Shown piece by piece: positions 1 through 7,268 of a stretch of DNA of 64,000 bases (the stretch's first letter is position 1; every line of letters begins with the position of its first letter). The notes beneath the pieces are model-generated. The model was not told the origin of the DNA, made no database searches, and was given only the letters and a program-made list of their open reading frames with translations. The position numbers and the translations under genes were made by a program. Origin of the DNA: Jiulongibacter sp024742395 (GTDB lineage: Bacteria > Bacteroidota > Bacteroidia > Cytophagales > Spirosomataceae); NCBI GenBank assembly GCA_965249455.1, contig OZ252236.1, positions 1,798,001 to 1,862,000 of the forward strand. The letters are read 5' to 3'.

Positions 1-550
1 CAAAACCAGTGGTTTTTAGTTTCATGCCTCTTACGTCAATGTATTTTTTAGTCAGTATATCAGGATTGCTGATTTCAGAAAGCGGTATTTCATGGATGGC
101 CGCTACTTCACGGGCGTCGGGGAAAAAAGGAGGCTTGGTATCCAGAACGCCTACTATGGGTTTTACCCAGTAATTAGAGGGGGGAATATAAAGTTCGCTT
201 AAACCACCAAGAATCTGTACATCCAGAGCTTTTAATCCTATTTCTTCTTCGGCTTCTCTCAGGGCGGTTCGTTCGTACGATTCATCTACTTCTTCCATTC
301 TGCCTCCCGGAAAGGCCATTTGGCCACCGTGCGTGCCGTCATACGGAGGTCTTAGAATTAAAGGAATAAAAATGTCGTTTTGGTCTGGGTAAAGGGCTAT
401 CAGTACCGCACTCTTTCTTATTTTGCTGAAGTCTCTTACCTCTCGGTCAATGAACTTACTGCCGGTCATTGAATAGAAAGGCTCATGCCCGGGGAGCGGC
501 TGCTTAAGCCTGTTTTTCAATATATTTTTGAACTGCTGGAAATCTCTCAT
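1..550 (-). CDS. Nudix hydrolase, CoA pyrophosphatase-like (3' end off window)
   Basis: The minus-strand frame opens with ATG at 550-548 and stays open to the left edge, so the C-terminus is missing. It contains a full Nudix box: GGRMEEVDES followed by REAEEEIGL fits GX5EX7REUXEEXGU, with the REAEE helix supplying the Mg2+ ligands. The preceding segment (LILRPPYDGTHGGQMAFPGG) matches the NudL/YeaB-type CoA pyrophosphatase subgroup, which cleaves CoA to 3',5'-ADP and phosphopantetheine. No signal peptide is visible, so the product is probably cytoplasmic. The start codon overlaps the TGA of the upstream FAD-protein gene (ATGA, 547-550), implying translational coupling. The Nudix family call is firm; the substrate is inferred. 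Confidence 0.88.
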   Translation of the reverse strand, partial: MRDFQQFKNILKNRLKQPLPGHEPFYSMTGSKFIDREVRDFSKIRKSAVLIALYPDQNDIFIPLILRPPYDGTHGGQMAFPGGRMEEVDESYERTALREAEEEIGLKALDVQILGGLSELYIPPSNYWVKPIVGVLDTKPPFFPDAREVAAIHEIPLSEISNPDILTKKYIDVRGMKLKTTGF

Positions 551-2163
551 GACTTAGATTTTTTAGCATACAAATTCACGGCTGCTTCGGCACATTTCTC
601 ACCATCTACTGCCGCACTAATGATTCCGCCGGCATATCCGGCCCCTTCTCCACAAGGAAACAGCCTTTTAGTACTAATATGTTCCAGCGTTTCTTTATCT
701 CTTGGCACTCTTACAGGCGATGAGGTTCGACTTTCAAGTCCAATTAGCTGTCCGCCGTTGCTCACATAGCCTTTCATTTTTTTGCCAAATTGTCTGATGC
801 CGTCTTTTAATGGTTCAGCAATAAAGTCAGGTAAAACGGTACTCATATCTAATGACACCAGTCCGGGTTGATACGAGGTATCGTTTAATTCTTTTGATTC
901 ACGTCCGTTCAGAAAATCCGGGATACGCTGGGCAGGAGCTAGCTGAGAGTTGCGAAGCTTGTTTTCAGCCTCTGGCAAATTTTTGTTGTACTTCTCCAGA
1001 GTTTTACTCCACACTTTTTGCTCAATGCTCTTTTGTAATTCTAAGGCTGCCAGTGGGCCATGGCTTTCAAAAGCTGCCCAGTCTGGTTCATTCATGGCTA
1101 CTACTACTCCAGAATTGGCAAATCTGGAATCTCTTCTGGATGGTGACATACCGTTGACGACCAGCTCGCCGGGAGCTGTGCTGGCAGGTACAATGAAACC
1201 ACCCGGGCACATACAAAAACTAAAAACACCACGCTGTACTCCTTTATATTTCGTTTGAGCTACCAAAGAATAAGCTGCTGCCGGGAGTAGGCCACGGTCA
1301 TCTGTATGGTACTGGCAACTATCTACAAAAGCCTGCTGATGTTCAATTCTCACGCCCATGGCGAAAGATTTATTTTCAATGGCAATGCCTTTATCGTGTA
1401 ATAAATAAAAGATATCTCTTGCAGAATGCCCGGTAGCTAAAATAACCGACTCTCCTTCAAATTGTCTGCAGTCTTCGGTTTTTACACCTTTGATTTCTTC
1501 ATTATGTATCAGCAAATCTGTGACTTTGGCATTGAAATGAATTTCTCCTCCGGCTTTCAGAATACTTTCTCTCAGAGCGGCTACTACGGCAGGGAGTTTA
1601 TTGGTGCCAATATGCGGATGGGCGTCTACCAGAATTTGATCAGTGGCTCCATGAGCCACCAGGATTTCAAGAATCCTGTTGACATCACCTCTTTTTTTTG
1701 ACCGGGTGTAAAGTTTGCCATCTGAGTACGTGCCGGCTCCTCCTTCTCCGAAACAGTAATTGGAATCAGGGTTGACGATATGCTCTTTATTGATGGCAGC
1801 CAAATCTCTCCTTCTGGCTCTGACATCTTTTCCTCTTTCCAAAACTATGGGTTTTACGCCAAGCTCAATCAGTCTGAGTGCGGCAAATAAACCAGCAGGG
1901 CCAGCACCAATGATAATCATTGTGGTGGCGGAGGTTACATCTGGGTAATGCCCTTCAAAATTAAAAGAATGATCAAAGGGTTTATCAGAAACTTCAATTT
2001 TCAGATTAATTTTGATTTGCCTTTTTCTAGCGTCAATTGACTTTTTGAGGACTTTAAAATGCAGGGGATCAAAGCCCTTTATTTTTTTTTGGAGGTAGTT
2101 GCTGAGTTGTTCCTCATCTAAGCCGATTTCCGGAGGTACTACCAGATTGAGTTCTTTGTTCAT
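547..2163 (-). CDS. FAD/NAD(P)-dependent oxidoreductase, COG2509-like
   Basis: A protein of about 538 residues. An N-terminal domain (MNKELNLVVPPEIG, then VLKKSIDARKRQIKINLK) precedes a Rossmann dinucleotide-binding motif IIIGAGPAGLFAALRL, a downstream VLERG acidic turn and a GEGGAGTYSDGKL motif. A C-terminal CGEGAGYAGGI completes the FAD site. This order is typical of COG2509 uncharacterised FAD-dependent dehydrogenases, whose physiological substrate is unknown. I chose ATG at 2163 because family members begin this way; an in-frame TTG at 2199 would add twelve residues with no family resemblance. It ends in a 4-bp ATGA overlap with the Nudix gene, so the two form an operon. There is no signal peptide, so a cytoplasmic location is expected. 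Confidence 0.85.
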   Translation of the reverse strand: MNKELNLVVPPEIGLDEEQLSNYLQKKIKGFDPLHFKVLKKSIDARKRQIKINLKIEVSDKPFDHSFNFEGHYPDVTSATTMIIIGAGPAGLFAALRLIELGVKPIVLERGKDVRARRRDLAAINKEHIVNPDSNYCFGEGGAGTYSDGKLYTRSKKRGDVNRILEILVAHGATDQILVDAHPHIGTNKLPAVVAALRESILKAGGEIHFNAKVTDLLIHNEEIKGVKTEDCRQFEGESVILATGHSARDIFYLLHDKGIAIENKSFAMGVRIEHQQAFVDSCQYHTDDRGLLPAAAYSLVAQTKYKGVQRGVFSFCMCPGGFIVPASTAPGELVVNGMSPSRRDSRFANSGVVVAMNEPDWAAFESHGPLAALELQKSIEQKVWSKTLEKYNKNLPEAENKLRNSQLAPAQRIPDFLNGRESKELNDTSYQPGLVSLDMSTVLPDFIAEPLKDGIRQFGKKMKGYVSNGGQLIGLESRTSSPVRVPRDKETLEHISTKRLFPCGEGAGYAGGIISAAVDGEKCAEAAVNLYAKKSKS

Positions 2164-2469
2164 TGATGAAAGGTTTTTATCCTTTAAATATGTACACAAA
2201 AGTACTTTAGCTTAAAGTAAGATAAAAACTGAAAGGCAAAAGACTTTTCGATTTAACGGCTTAGGGATAGGAGCGGCATCCTTTTTTTGTGGATTGGTAA
2301 TGAGGGAGGCAAAAAAGATACAGCGGATAGCCCGACCTGCTTCATCATTGAAAGTGAATAGAATGAAGCTGAAAGGATGAAGCAGGGAAGCTCTGGATTA
2401 TTAAAGAACTAAGTCTATCTATTTGGTAGATTAATAAAGAATAAATTATCTTTACATTATCTTTGTGAC
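2164..2469. other. Divergent intergenic region before nuoI
   Basis: About 306 bases separate the minus-strand FAD gene from nuoI. No gene or RNA was recognised. The only clear signal is a Bacteroidota-type -7 element next to nuoI, listed separately. A GC-rich patch near 2255-2285 is followed by a T run but forms no convincing hairpin. Confidence 0.5.
2458..2465 (+). promoter_or_regulatory. Candidate -7 element for nuoIJK
   Basis: TATCTTTG matches the Bacteroidota -7 consensus TAnnTTTG and lies only four bases before the nuoI ATG. If used, the transcript would start at or just upstream of the start codon and be almost leaderless. No good -33 TTG is found at the expected spacing, so this is tentative. 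Confidence 0.35.
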
Positions 2470-3714
2470 ATGACCTACTTCGGGAATATCAAAAGAGGAA
2501 TCAAGACCACAGCTAAAGGCATGGGTCTAACGCTTAAACATCTTATAGAAGCTCGCTTTTCGCGATCGGATAAGGAGATTGAGTCGGATGATTTTTTTGA
2601 TCTGAATAAAGGACACGTCACAATACAGTATCCTCATCAAACCATAAATGTTCCTGACAATGGTAGGTATCAGCTGGATTGTGAAATCGATGATTGCATC
2701 GTTTGTGACAAATGTGCGAAAATTTGTCCTGTAGATTGTATCGAAATTGAGGCGATTAAATCGCCGGAATTAATTCGTCATACTTCTGACGGCTCACCTG
2801 TACGTCTTCATGCGGCCAAGTTTGACATAGATATGGCCAAATGCTGCTTCTGTGGCTTATGCACTACGGTATGTCCAACGGAGTGTCTGACGATGAACAG
2901 CGAATATGACTATTCTGTCATTGATATTACAGATTTGAATTTTGCTTTTGCCAATCTGACCGAAGCTGAGGCTCAGGAGAAACGTGATCTTTATGATCAG
3001 TTTATGGCAGAGAAGGAGGCTTTAAAACAAGAGAAAGCAGCACTTCAGGCCAACTCAAACGATGCGGCAGCCCCTACGGCTAAGCGTCCGGTATTTGCAC
3101 CTAAAAAGCCTGCAGGTAGCTCACCGGCATTTATGCCGAAGGCTAAGCCGGCTGAGGAAGGGGAATCTAAGGAAGGTAAAGCCAAACCCGTTTTCAGGCC
3201 GAAAGCCAAACCAAGTTCAGATGGTGAAGCGACAAGCAGACCGAAACCTGTTTTTAAACCTGCGTTAAAGCCGAAGTCAGAAGGAGAAGTGGCTAAGCCT
3301 GCCTTTAAGCCTGCGATGAAACCGAAAACGGCAAGTAGTGGTGAGACGGCAGCAAGACCAAAACCTGTTTTTAAGCCTTCAATAAAGCCGAAGTCGGAAG
3401 GAGAAGTGGTTAAGCCTGCCTTTAAGCCTGCGATGAAACCAAAAACGGAAAGCAGCGGTGAGGCGGCAGCAAGACCAAAACCTGTGTTTAAGCCTTCAAT
3501 AAAGCCGAAGTCAGAAGGAGAATCGGCTAAGCCGGCTTTCAAGCCTTCAATGAAGCCGAAAGCAGAGCCAAAAGAAGAGGAATCTGAAGTTACTAAAGCA
3601 GAAGATGTAAAGAAACCAGCTTTTAAGCCTACTTTAAAGCCTAAGGAAGATTCTGCAAAGGCCGAGAGGGCAAAGCCTGTTTTTACCCCTAAACTAAAAC
3701 CTAAGAAAGACTAA
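2470..3714 (+). CDS. nuoI: NADH-quinone oxidoreductase subunit I with repetitive KPxF tail
   Basis: Residues 1 to about 160 are NuoI, the ferredoxin-like peripheral subunit of respiratory complex I that carries electrons toward the quinone site. Two CxxCxxCxxxCP motifs (Cys76/79/82/86 and Cys125/128/131/135) bind two [4Fe-4S] clusters. The protein is 414 residues, whereas NuoI is usually about 150-200. After a charged helical linker (about 165-195, rich in E, K and A) comes a roughly 210-residue low-complexity tail with about eleven copies of P-[VA]-F-x-P-x-x-K-P. Part of it is encoded by three near-identical 117-bp DNA repeats starting at 3238, 3355 and 3472. The tail is strongly Lys/Pro-rich and probably disordered; its role is unknown. 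Its stop directly abuts the nuoJ ATG. Confidence 0.93.
   Translation: MTYFGNIKRGIKTTAKGMGLTLKHLIEARFSRSDKEIESDDFFDLNKGHVTIQYPHQTINVPDNGRYQLDCEIDDCIVCDKCAKICPVDCIEIEAIKSPELIRHTSDGSPVRLHAAKFDIDMAKCCFCGLCTTVCPTECLTMNSEYDYSVIDITDLNFAFANLTEAEAQEKRDLYDQFMAEKEALKQEKAALQANSNDAAAPTAKRPVFAPKKPAGSSPAFMPKAKPAEEGESKEGKAKPVFRPKAKPSSDGEATSRPKPVFKPALKPKSEGEVAKPAFKPAMKPKTASSGETAARPKPVFKPSIKPKSEGEVVKPAFKPAMKPKTESSGEAAARPKPVFKPSIKPKSEGESAKPAFKPSMKPKAEPKEEESEVTKAEDVKKPAFKPTLKPKEDSAKAERAKPVFTPKLKPKKD
3238..3588 (+). repeat. Three tandem 117-bp coding repeats in nuoI
   Basis: Near-identical units begin at 3238, 3355 and 3472, each opening AGACC(G/A)AAACCTGT. The period is 117 bp, or 39 codons, so the reading frame is kept. 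Each unit encodes one PVFKP block and one PAFKP block. Differences are mostly single bases, which points to recent expansion by slippage or unequal recombination. Confidence 0.85.
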
Positions 3715-4242
3715 ATGGAAGAATGGTTAAATGCTGCTCAATGGACTTGGGTGACTTATCTGGTCTTTGGCTTCTTTTCATTAGGAACATTGGGAGGAGC
3801 TCTTTATCTTTTCTTCACAAAGAATATTCTGTACGGTGCGTATGGTTTACTTACTTCACTTATTTCTATCGCAGGTTTATTTCTGGTAGCCGGAGCAGAA
3901 TTTATTGCTGTATCACAGATTATGATTTATGTAGGTGGAATATTAATACTGATTCTCTTCGGGATCATGCTTTCTGCCAAAGGTAAAGACAGGCGTGATG
4001 CTTTAGGGGTGAAGAATGTGAATAATCTGGCTTCATTACTTATAGCAGCCCTAGTGGCAGGAGGAATCATACTGTATGGTTTTAGGCTGCAATGGCCGGC
4101 AGTAAAAGGTGTAGATCAAGAAATAAATCAGGTGAGAAATCTGGGGATGAGTCTGATGACCACCGAAGTACTTATGCTTGAAATGGCAGGGGTGCTGCTA
4201 TTATTAGTGTTAATTGGAGCTTCTTATATTGCAAAGAAATGA
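3715..4242 (+). CDS. nuoJ: NADH-quinone oxidoreductase subunit J
   Basis: A 175-residue hydrophobic protein with about five membrane helices. It matches NuoJ, a membrane-arm subunit of complex I lying between NuoH and the antiporter-like subunits. The family core EFIAVSQIMIYVGGILILILFGIML (written here as one segment, residues about 62-86) includes the TM3 region whose pi-bulge is linked to coupling. It starts directly after the nuoI stop (TAA-ATG, no gap) and ends in an ATGA overlap with nuoK, so translation is coupled. Length is normal for the family. Confidence 0.93.
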   Translation: MEEWLNAAQWTWVTYLVFGFFSLGTLGGALYLFFTKNILYGAYGLLTSLISIAGLFLVAGAEFIAVSQIMIYVGGILILILFGIMLSAKGKDRRDALGVKNVNNLASLLIAALVAGGIILYGFRLQWPAVKGVDQEINQVRNLGMSLMTTEVLMLEMAGVLLLLVLIGASYIAKK

Positions 4243-4544
4243 TACCGAATACGTACTTCCTTATAATCTCCGCCTTGCTATTTGCTATCGGATTTGCTGT
4301 GGCAATTACCAAGAAGAATCTGATTTTGATGTTAATGGGAGTGGAGTTAATGCTTAATGCAGTCAATATAAACTTTGTGGCTTTTTCCAGAAGTGCGGAA
4401 AATGCAGGGCATGGCCAACTGTTCTCCTTATTTATAATGGTGATTGCTGCTGCAGAGGCTGCGGTGGCCTTGGCTATCATCCTAAAACTGAGAGATGAAT
4501 ACGGCTCAATAGACCCGGATAAAATTGACGAGTTAAAAAACTGA
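4239..4544 (+). CDS. nuoK: NADH-quinone oxidoreductase subunit K
   Basis: A 101-residue, three-helix membrane protein matching NuoK (MrpC-like), part of the proton-pumping arm of complex I. The two membrane glutamates needed for proton transfer are present: Glu36 in MGVELMLNAVN and Glu73 in AAAEAAVALA. The start overlaps the nuoJ stop by four bases. The next feature is tRNA-Arg rather than nuoL, so the usual nuoLMN genes do not follow here. Confidence 0.95.
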   Translation: MIPNTYFLIISALLFAIGFAVAITKKNLILMLMGVELMLNAVNINFVAFSRSAENAGHGQLFSLFIMVIAAAEAAVALAIILKLRDEYGSIDPDKIDELKN

Positions 4545-4552
4545 ATAAATTA

Positions 4553-4583
4553 TTGTGTGAAAGTAGAAATACTGCTACTTTTG
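4553..4583 (+). promoter_or_regulatory. Promoter of tRNA-Arg
   Basis: TTG at 4553-4555 and TACTTTTG at 4576-4583 are separated by 20 bases, a very good fit to the Bacteroidota promoter TTG-N19/20-TAnnTTTG. The predicted start is about 4590, a few bases before the mature tRNA 5' end. Confidence 0.7.
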
Positions 4584-4596
4584 CACTCCGAAAATC

Positions 4597-4670
4597 GGCC
4601 TCCTAGCTCAACTGAATAGAGCACTTGATTACGGCTCAAGAGGTTGCAGGTTTGAATCCTGCGGAGGTCA
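4597..4670 (+). tRNA. tRNA-Arg (anticodon ACG)
   Basis: A complete 74-nt cloverleaf. The acceptor stem pairs 4597-4603 (GGCCTCC) with 4663-4669 (GGAGGTC), including one G-U pair, and the discriminator is A4670. The anticodon arm is CTTGA / TTACGGC / TCAAG with anticodon ACG at 4631-4633, which is read as ICG after deamination. The T arm is GCAGG-TTTGAAT-CCTGC. CCA is not encoded. It has its own promoter and terminator. Confidence 0.95.
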
Positions 4671-4674
4671 CTAA

Positions 4675-4702
4675 GGCCCATCGAAAGATGGGCCTTTTTT
4701 TT
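4675..4702 (+). terminator. Rho-independent terminator of tRNA-Arg
   Basis: GGCCCATC - GAAA - GATGGGCC forms a perfect 8-bp stem with a GNRA-type tetraloop, followed by eight T residues. It lies four bases after the tRNA. Confidence 0.9.
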
Positions 4703-4720
4703 GGTCAGGCAATAGGCTTA

Positions 4721-4796
4721 TAAGTTTGCAGGTTTGAATCCAAGGCGGACGGCCAGTCGAGGTCAAAAGGACTCATCGAAAGATGGGCCTTTTTTA
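4721..4796 (+). repeat. Degenerate copy of tRNA-Arg 3' end plus terminator
   Basis: GCAGGTTTGAATCC (4728-4741) repeats the T arm of the tRNA at 4646-4659. It is followed by CGGA and GAGGTCA remnants and then by CATCGAAAGATGGGCC and a T run, repeating the terminator. Insertions interrupt it, and there is no 5' half, so it is not a functional tRNA. Confidence 0.75.
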
Positions 4797-4814
4797 TTTT
4801 GGGGAAAGCATTCA

Positions 4815-4858
4815 GCTCATGAGTTTGCAGGTTTTAATTCCAGGCGGAAGGCTAAGGT
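4815..4858 (+). repeat. Second, more decayed copy of the tRNA-Arg 3' end
   Basis: CTCATGAGTTTGCAGG, TTTTAATTCCAGGCGGA and GGCTAAGG echo the tRNA anticodon-arm/T-arm region and its downstream sequence. The copy starts about 99 bp after the first one. No terminator hairpin remains. Confidence 0.6.
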
Positions 4859-5186
4859 ATTGATCACTTCAATGCATTAGAGAAAGCTGAAACTGTCAAA
4901 CTTAATTCACTAAAGCTTAGGTGTAAATTCTTTACCTAGGTTGAGATTCAATTCCAAGATACTGATTCTAGATCTAATGTGTTGTCGGAAAGCGTTTTCA
5001 AAAGCCACCATGATAGAACTTTTCCATTCGCGATTAATAATGGGAGAAAGTGGAAAACAGTTTTAGCTCTTAGTAAAATTTGGACCAAGTCTGTCGGAAT
5101 AGATGTTTGGTTAATCATTTCTTATTCTACTATGTGCCGATGAAATAATACCGTGAAGAATTTGAAAAGTATTTCAAATTCTTTTT
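4859..5186. other. Gene-free region before the zinc-type promoter
   Basis: No credible reading frame, RNA or repeat was found beyond the tRNA-derived copies on its left. It may be decayed sequence, since it follows the remnant tRNA ends. Confidence 0.4.
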
Positions 5187-5201
5187 TGCAACACTGTTGC
5201 A
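5187..5201. promoter_or_regulatory. Palindromic operator 1 (Zur/Fur-like)
   Basis: TGCAACA-C-TGTTGCA is a perfect 7-1-7 palindrome. Its right arm contains the candidate -33 TTG (5197-5199). It is identical to operator 2, with centres exactly 40 bp apart. Confidence 0.75.
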
Positions 5202-5228
5202 TTTACTGAAATGGTAAACTTATATTTG
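5197..5228 (+). promoter_or_regulatory. Promoter of the zinc-type locus
   Basis: TTG (5197-5199) and TATATTTG (5221-5228, an exact TAnnTTTG) are 21 bases apart. The predicted transcription start is near 5235 and the first ATG is at 5251. Each element is partly inside one palindromic operator, so repressor binding would block RNA polymerase. Confidence 0.65.
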
Positions 5229-5241
5229 CAACACTGTTGCA
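5227..5241. promoter_or_regulatory. Palindromic operator 2 (Zur/Fur-like)
   Basis: A second perfect TGCAACA-C-TGTTGCA. Its first two bases overlap the end of the -7 element TATATTTG, and it covers the predicted transcription start. Confidence 0.75.
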
Positions 5242-5250
5242 TTTGTTTGT

Positions 5251-5604
5251 ATGCCTCTTGGAAAAGTTCAGTTTCGGCCCCTATTGCTTCTGTTGCTTTA
5301 TGCAATGGGAATTGCTGCTGTATGGCTTCATAAGCATGAGTCCGGCAATAATGAATCAGGGGCAGCTACCAAGTCAGAGCTAATTTGTGCTAATGCTGTA
5401 GACTGTGGACATCTTTCTCATTTTCAGGAAAACTATGAGTCATGTGACCTTTGCCATCTTCAACAGAAGTTTGAAAGCATTAGCTTTCAGCAAGTCTTCA
5501 ATTTTGTAAAGCTTGTTCATATTTACCCACTTCCAGAGGCGTATTACTCTTTAGTTCTAAATACGGTCTCCGGGTTTTCTGTCAGAGGTCCACCTGTTAT
5601 TTAA
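5251..5604 (+). CDS. Small exported Cys/His protein of unknown function
   Basis: 117 residues. A single N-terminal hydrophobic segment (about 9-26) suggests an exported or membrane-anchored protein. The rest holds four cysteines (46, 52, 65, 68), with CDLCH at 65-69, and several histidines (27, 29, 54, 57, 69), a plausible metal-binding set. The C-terminus VRGPP weakly recalls DUF2946-like proteins. I do not recognise a specific family. It is the first gene behind the twin operators and precedes an AztD-like lipoprotein and a MerC-like protein, which suggests a role in zinc or other metal homeostasis. That role is inferred from context only. Confidence 0.7.
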   Translation: MPLGKVQFRPLLLLLLYAMGIAAVWLHKHESGNNESGAATKSELICANAVDCGHLSHFQENYESCDLCHLQQKFESISFQQVFNFVKLVHIYPLPEAYYSLVLNTVSGFSVRGPPVI

Positions 5605-5690
5605 TTTATTGAATAAGAGATCTTTAAACTTAATAATTGCCCACTGGAAATCAGCTGGGAGTCTATCATATTGACCAAATCTGACAAATA

Positions 5691-6908
5691 ATGAACAAAT
5701 TATACTATTTTAAATACGTACTTTTTCTAATACTTACTTTAAGCATTTTTTCTTGTGACGACCATGACCACGATCACGACCCGGAGCCTGATGACGCATC
5801 TGTGGAATACAGATACCTGAGAGTATTAATTTCAGATGAAACAAGTTCTTCTCTTTCTCTGGTGGCTCCTTTTAGCGGAGAAGTTACCTCTTTTGAAGCA
5901 AGGTTTCCTAAATCTGCTCTTTATACAACTGAGTCTGGCAGGTATGCGGGTATTATTCACAGAGAAAACAATCTGACAGAATTCTTTGATACAGGTTTTG
6001 AGTCTCATGGAGATCATATAGATGTGAAAGGAACACCCAAGTTTGGATCATTGCTGGGTGAGTCTTTGCTTCCTACCCATTTTAAAAGTAAAGTAGGTGA
6101 AGTATTGACCTTTAATGACGGCGATGGTACTCTTTCATTAGGGTACGAGTCTGACATTCATACAGTTGGTGCCAAAATGGCCACGATTGATGCCGGACTT
6201 TTAAAACATCATGGAGCCATGGCTACATTTTCTAACGGTACCTATGCGGTAACTGAGAAAGACAACAGCATTGCTGGTGTACTTCCTGAGAGAGTCAAAA
6301 TTATTGATAGAACCGGTAAGACATTACATACTTCTTCTATTGCCACACAGGGAATTCATGGGAATGCTACTGACGGTACTTATGCGGTTTTTGGTTCTGC
6401 CAGCGGTATTCTTGTAGTAGAAAATAATGGTGAACAGAAGCTCATTGATCATCCGTCTGGTTTTGGTAGTGCCTGGTTCGGCTCCATTCTTGAAACGGCT
6501 TATAAAGGAAAGTTTATCGGTTACACCGCTGCCAAAGGAGTCTATTCCATTGACGTGACCAATGGAACGGTCAGTCCGATTTTTGAGAATACAGGAATCA
6601 TGCAATGTAAGGTAAGTCGAAACGGCTCTAAAATTGGTGTTTTGTTACATACAGGAGATTTTAAATTGTTTGATTTAAATACCTTAACCTTACTTCGTGA
6701 AGGCAATATTATTCAAGCTACTGAGACTACTTCTACTCAAAAACCGCAGATGGAATTAAGCGAAAGGTTTGCCTATTTTACGCAACCACAGAGCGGCGAA
6801 CTCATTCAGGTTTTGCTGTCTGATTTAACAAAAAAGGAGACTATAAAAGTAAGCAGTACACCCTACAGATTGGCTTTAATTGGTCATGAGAGCAGTGCCA
6901 GCCATTAA
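5691..6908 (+). CDS. AztD-like metallochaperone lipoprotein
   Basis: 405 residues. The N-terminus is a lipoprotein-type signal ending LSIFSC, followed at once by a His/Asp stretch DDHDHDHD suited to metal capture. The body is a beta-propeller-like chain with GDHIDV, PTHF, NDGDGT and HHGAMATF segments resembling AztD, the periplasmic zinc chaperone that loads the AztC solute-binding protein. AztD is known from Proteobacteria; here no AztABC transporter lies nearby, so the partner is unknown. It sits 86 bp after the small Cys/His gene and three bases before the MerC-like gene, so co-transcription is likely. The family call is moderately sure and the zinc role is inferred. Confidence 0.7.
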   Translation: MNKLYYFKYVLFLILTLSIFSCDDHDHDHDPEPDDASVEYRYLRVLISDETSSSLSLVAPFSGEVTSFEARFPKSALYTTESGRYAGIIHRENNLTEFFDTGFESHGDHIDVKGTPKFGSLLGESLLPTHFKSKVGEVLTFNDGDGTLSLGYESDIHTVGAKMATIDAGLLKHHGAMATFSNGTYAVTEKDNSIAGVLPERVKIIDRTGKTLHTSSIATQGIHGNATDGTYAVFGSASGILVVENNGEQKLIDHPSGFGSAWFGSILETAYKGKFIGYTAAKGVYSIDVTNGTVSPIFENTGIMQCKVSRNGSKIGVLLHTGDFKLFDLNTLTLLREGNIIQATETTSTQKPQMELSERFAYFTQPQSGELIQVLLSDLTKKETIKVSSTPYRLALIGHESSASH

Positions 6909-6911
6909 ACA

Positions 6912-7268
6912 ATGAAAAAAATTAATAAGTCTTCTGATTGGCTTGGGATAATCAGTGCATCACTTTGTGTGGTGCACTGTTTATTTACCCCTTTTCTTTT
7001 GATTATTGCAAGCAATTTTAATTGGTGGCATGAGCTGTCCTATGTGTTTTTAATTATAAGTTTTTTTGCGGCATTCGAGGCCAGCAAACATGCTATTAAT
7101 TATAAAGTACTTTCCATAATTTGGATAAGTTTTACCCTTCTAAGTATTTGTGTACTTTTTGAAGAGGAATACCCTTTACTGCATTATGTTAGCTATTTAG
7201 CAAGTTTGGGAATTATTGCAGGGCATGTTTATAACCTGACTTATTGTAAAAAATGTAAGAATGAATAA
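6912..7268 (+). CDS. MerC-domain membrane protein
   Basis: 118 residues with four predicted membrane helices. The N-terminal helix carries LCVVHCLFTP, matching the Cys-x-x-x-Cys motif in the first helix of MerC, and the C-terminus has another pair, CKKCKNE. MerC was named for mercuric-ion uptake, but many Bacteroidota homologues lie next to Fur/Zur-type genes and probably move other metals. It follows the AztD-like gene by three bases. Given the operators upstream, uptake or handling of zinc is more likely than mercury resistance, as no merA, merP or merR is present. Confidence 0.78.
   Translation: MKKINKSSDWLGIISASLCVVHCLFTPFLLIIASNFNWWHELSYVFLIISFFAAFEASKHAINYKVLSIIWISFTLLSICVLFEEEYPLLHYVSYLASLGIIAGHVYNLTYCKKCKNE

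Noticed and set aside
2164..2199. TTG start at 2199 for the FAD protein
   Set aside because: The added residues have no family similarity, and an ATG at 2163 begins at the conserved N-terminus.
3045..3542. Open minus-strand frame of 165 codons inside nuoI
   Set aside because: It is an antisense by-product of the KPxF-encoding repeats; the sense frame has clear NuoI homology.
3238..3588. Regular 117-bp repeats as a CRISPR array
   Set aside because: They are in-frame coding repeats without unique spacers and no cas genes are present.
4721..4858. Second and third tRNA genes
   Set aside because: Only the 3' part is present; no acceptor or D arm can be formed.
6912..7268. Mercury resistance determinant
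   Set aside because: Only a MerC-like protein is present; merA, merP, merT and merR are absent and the context is zinc-like.
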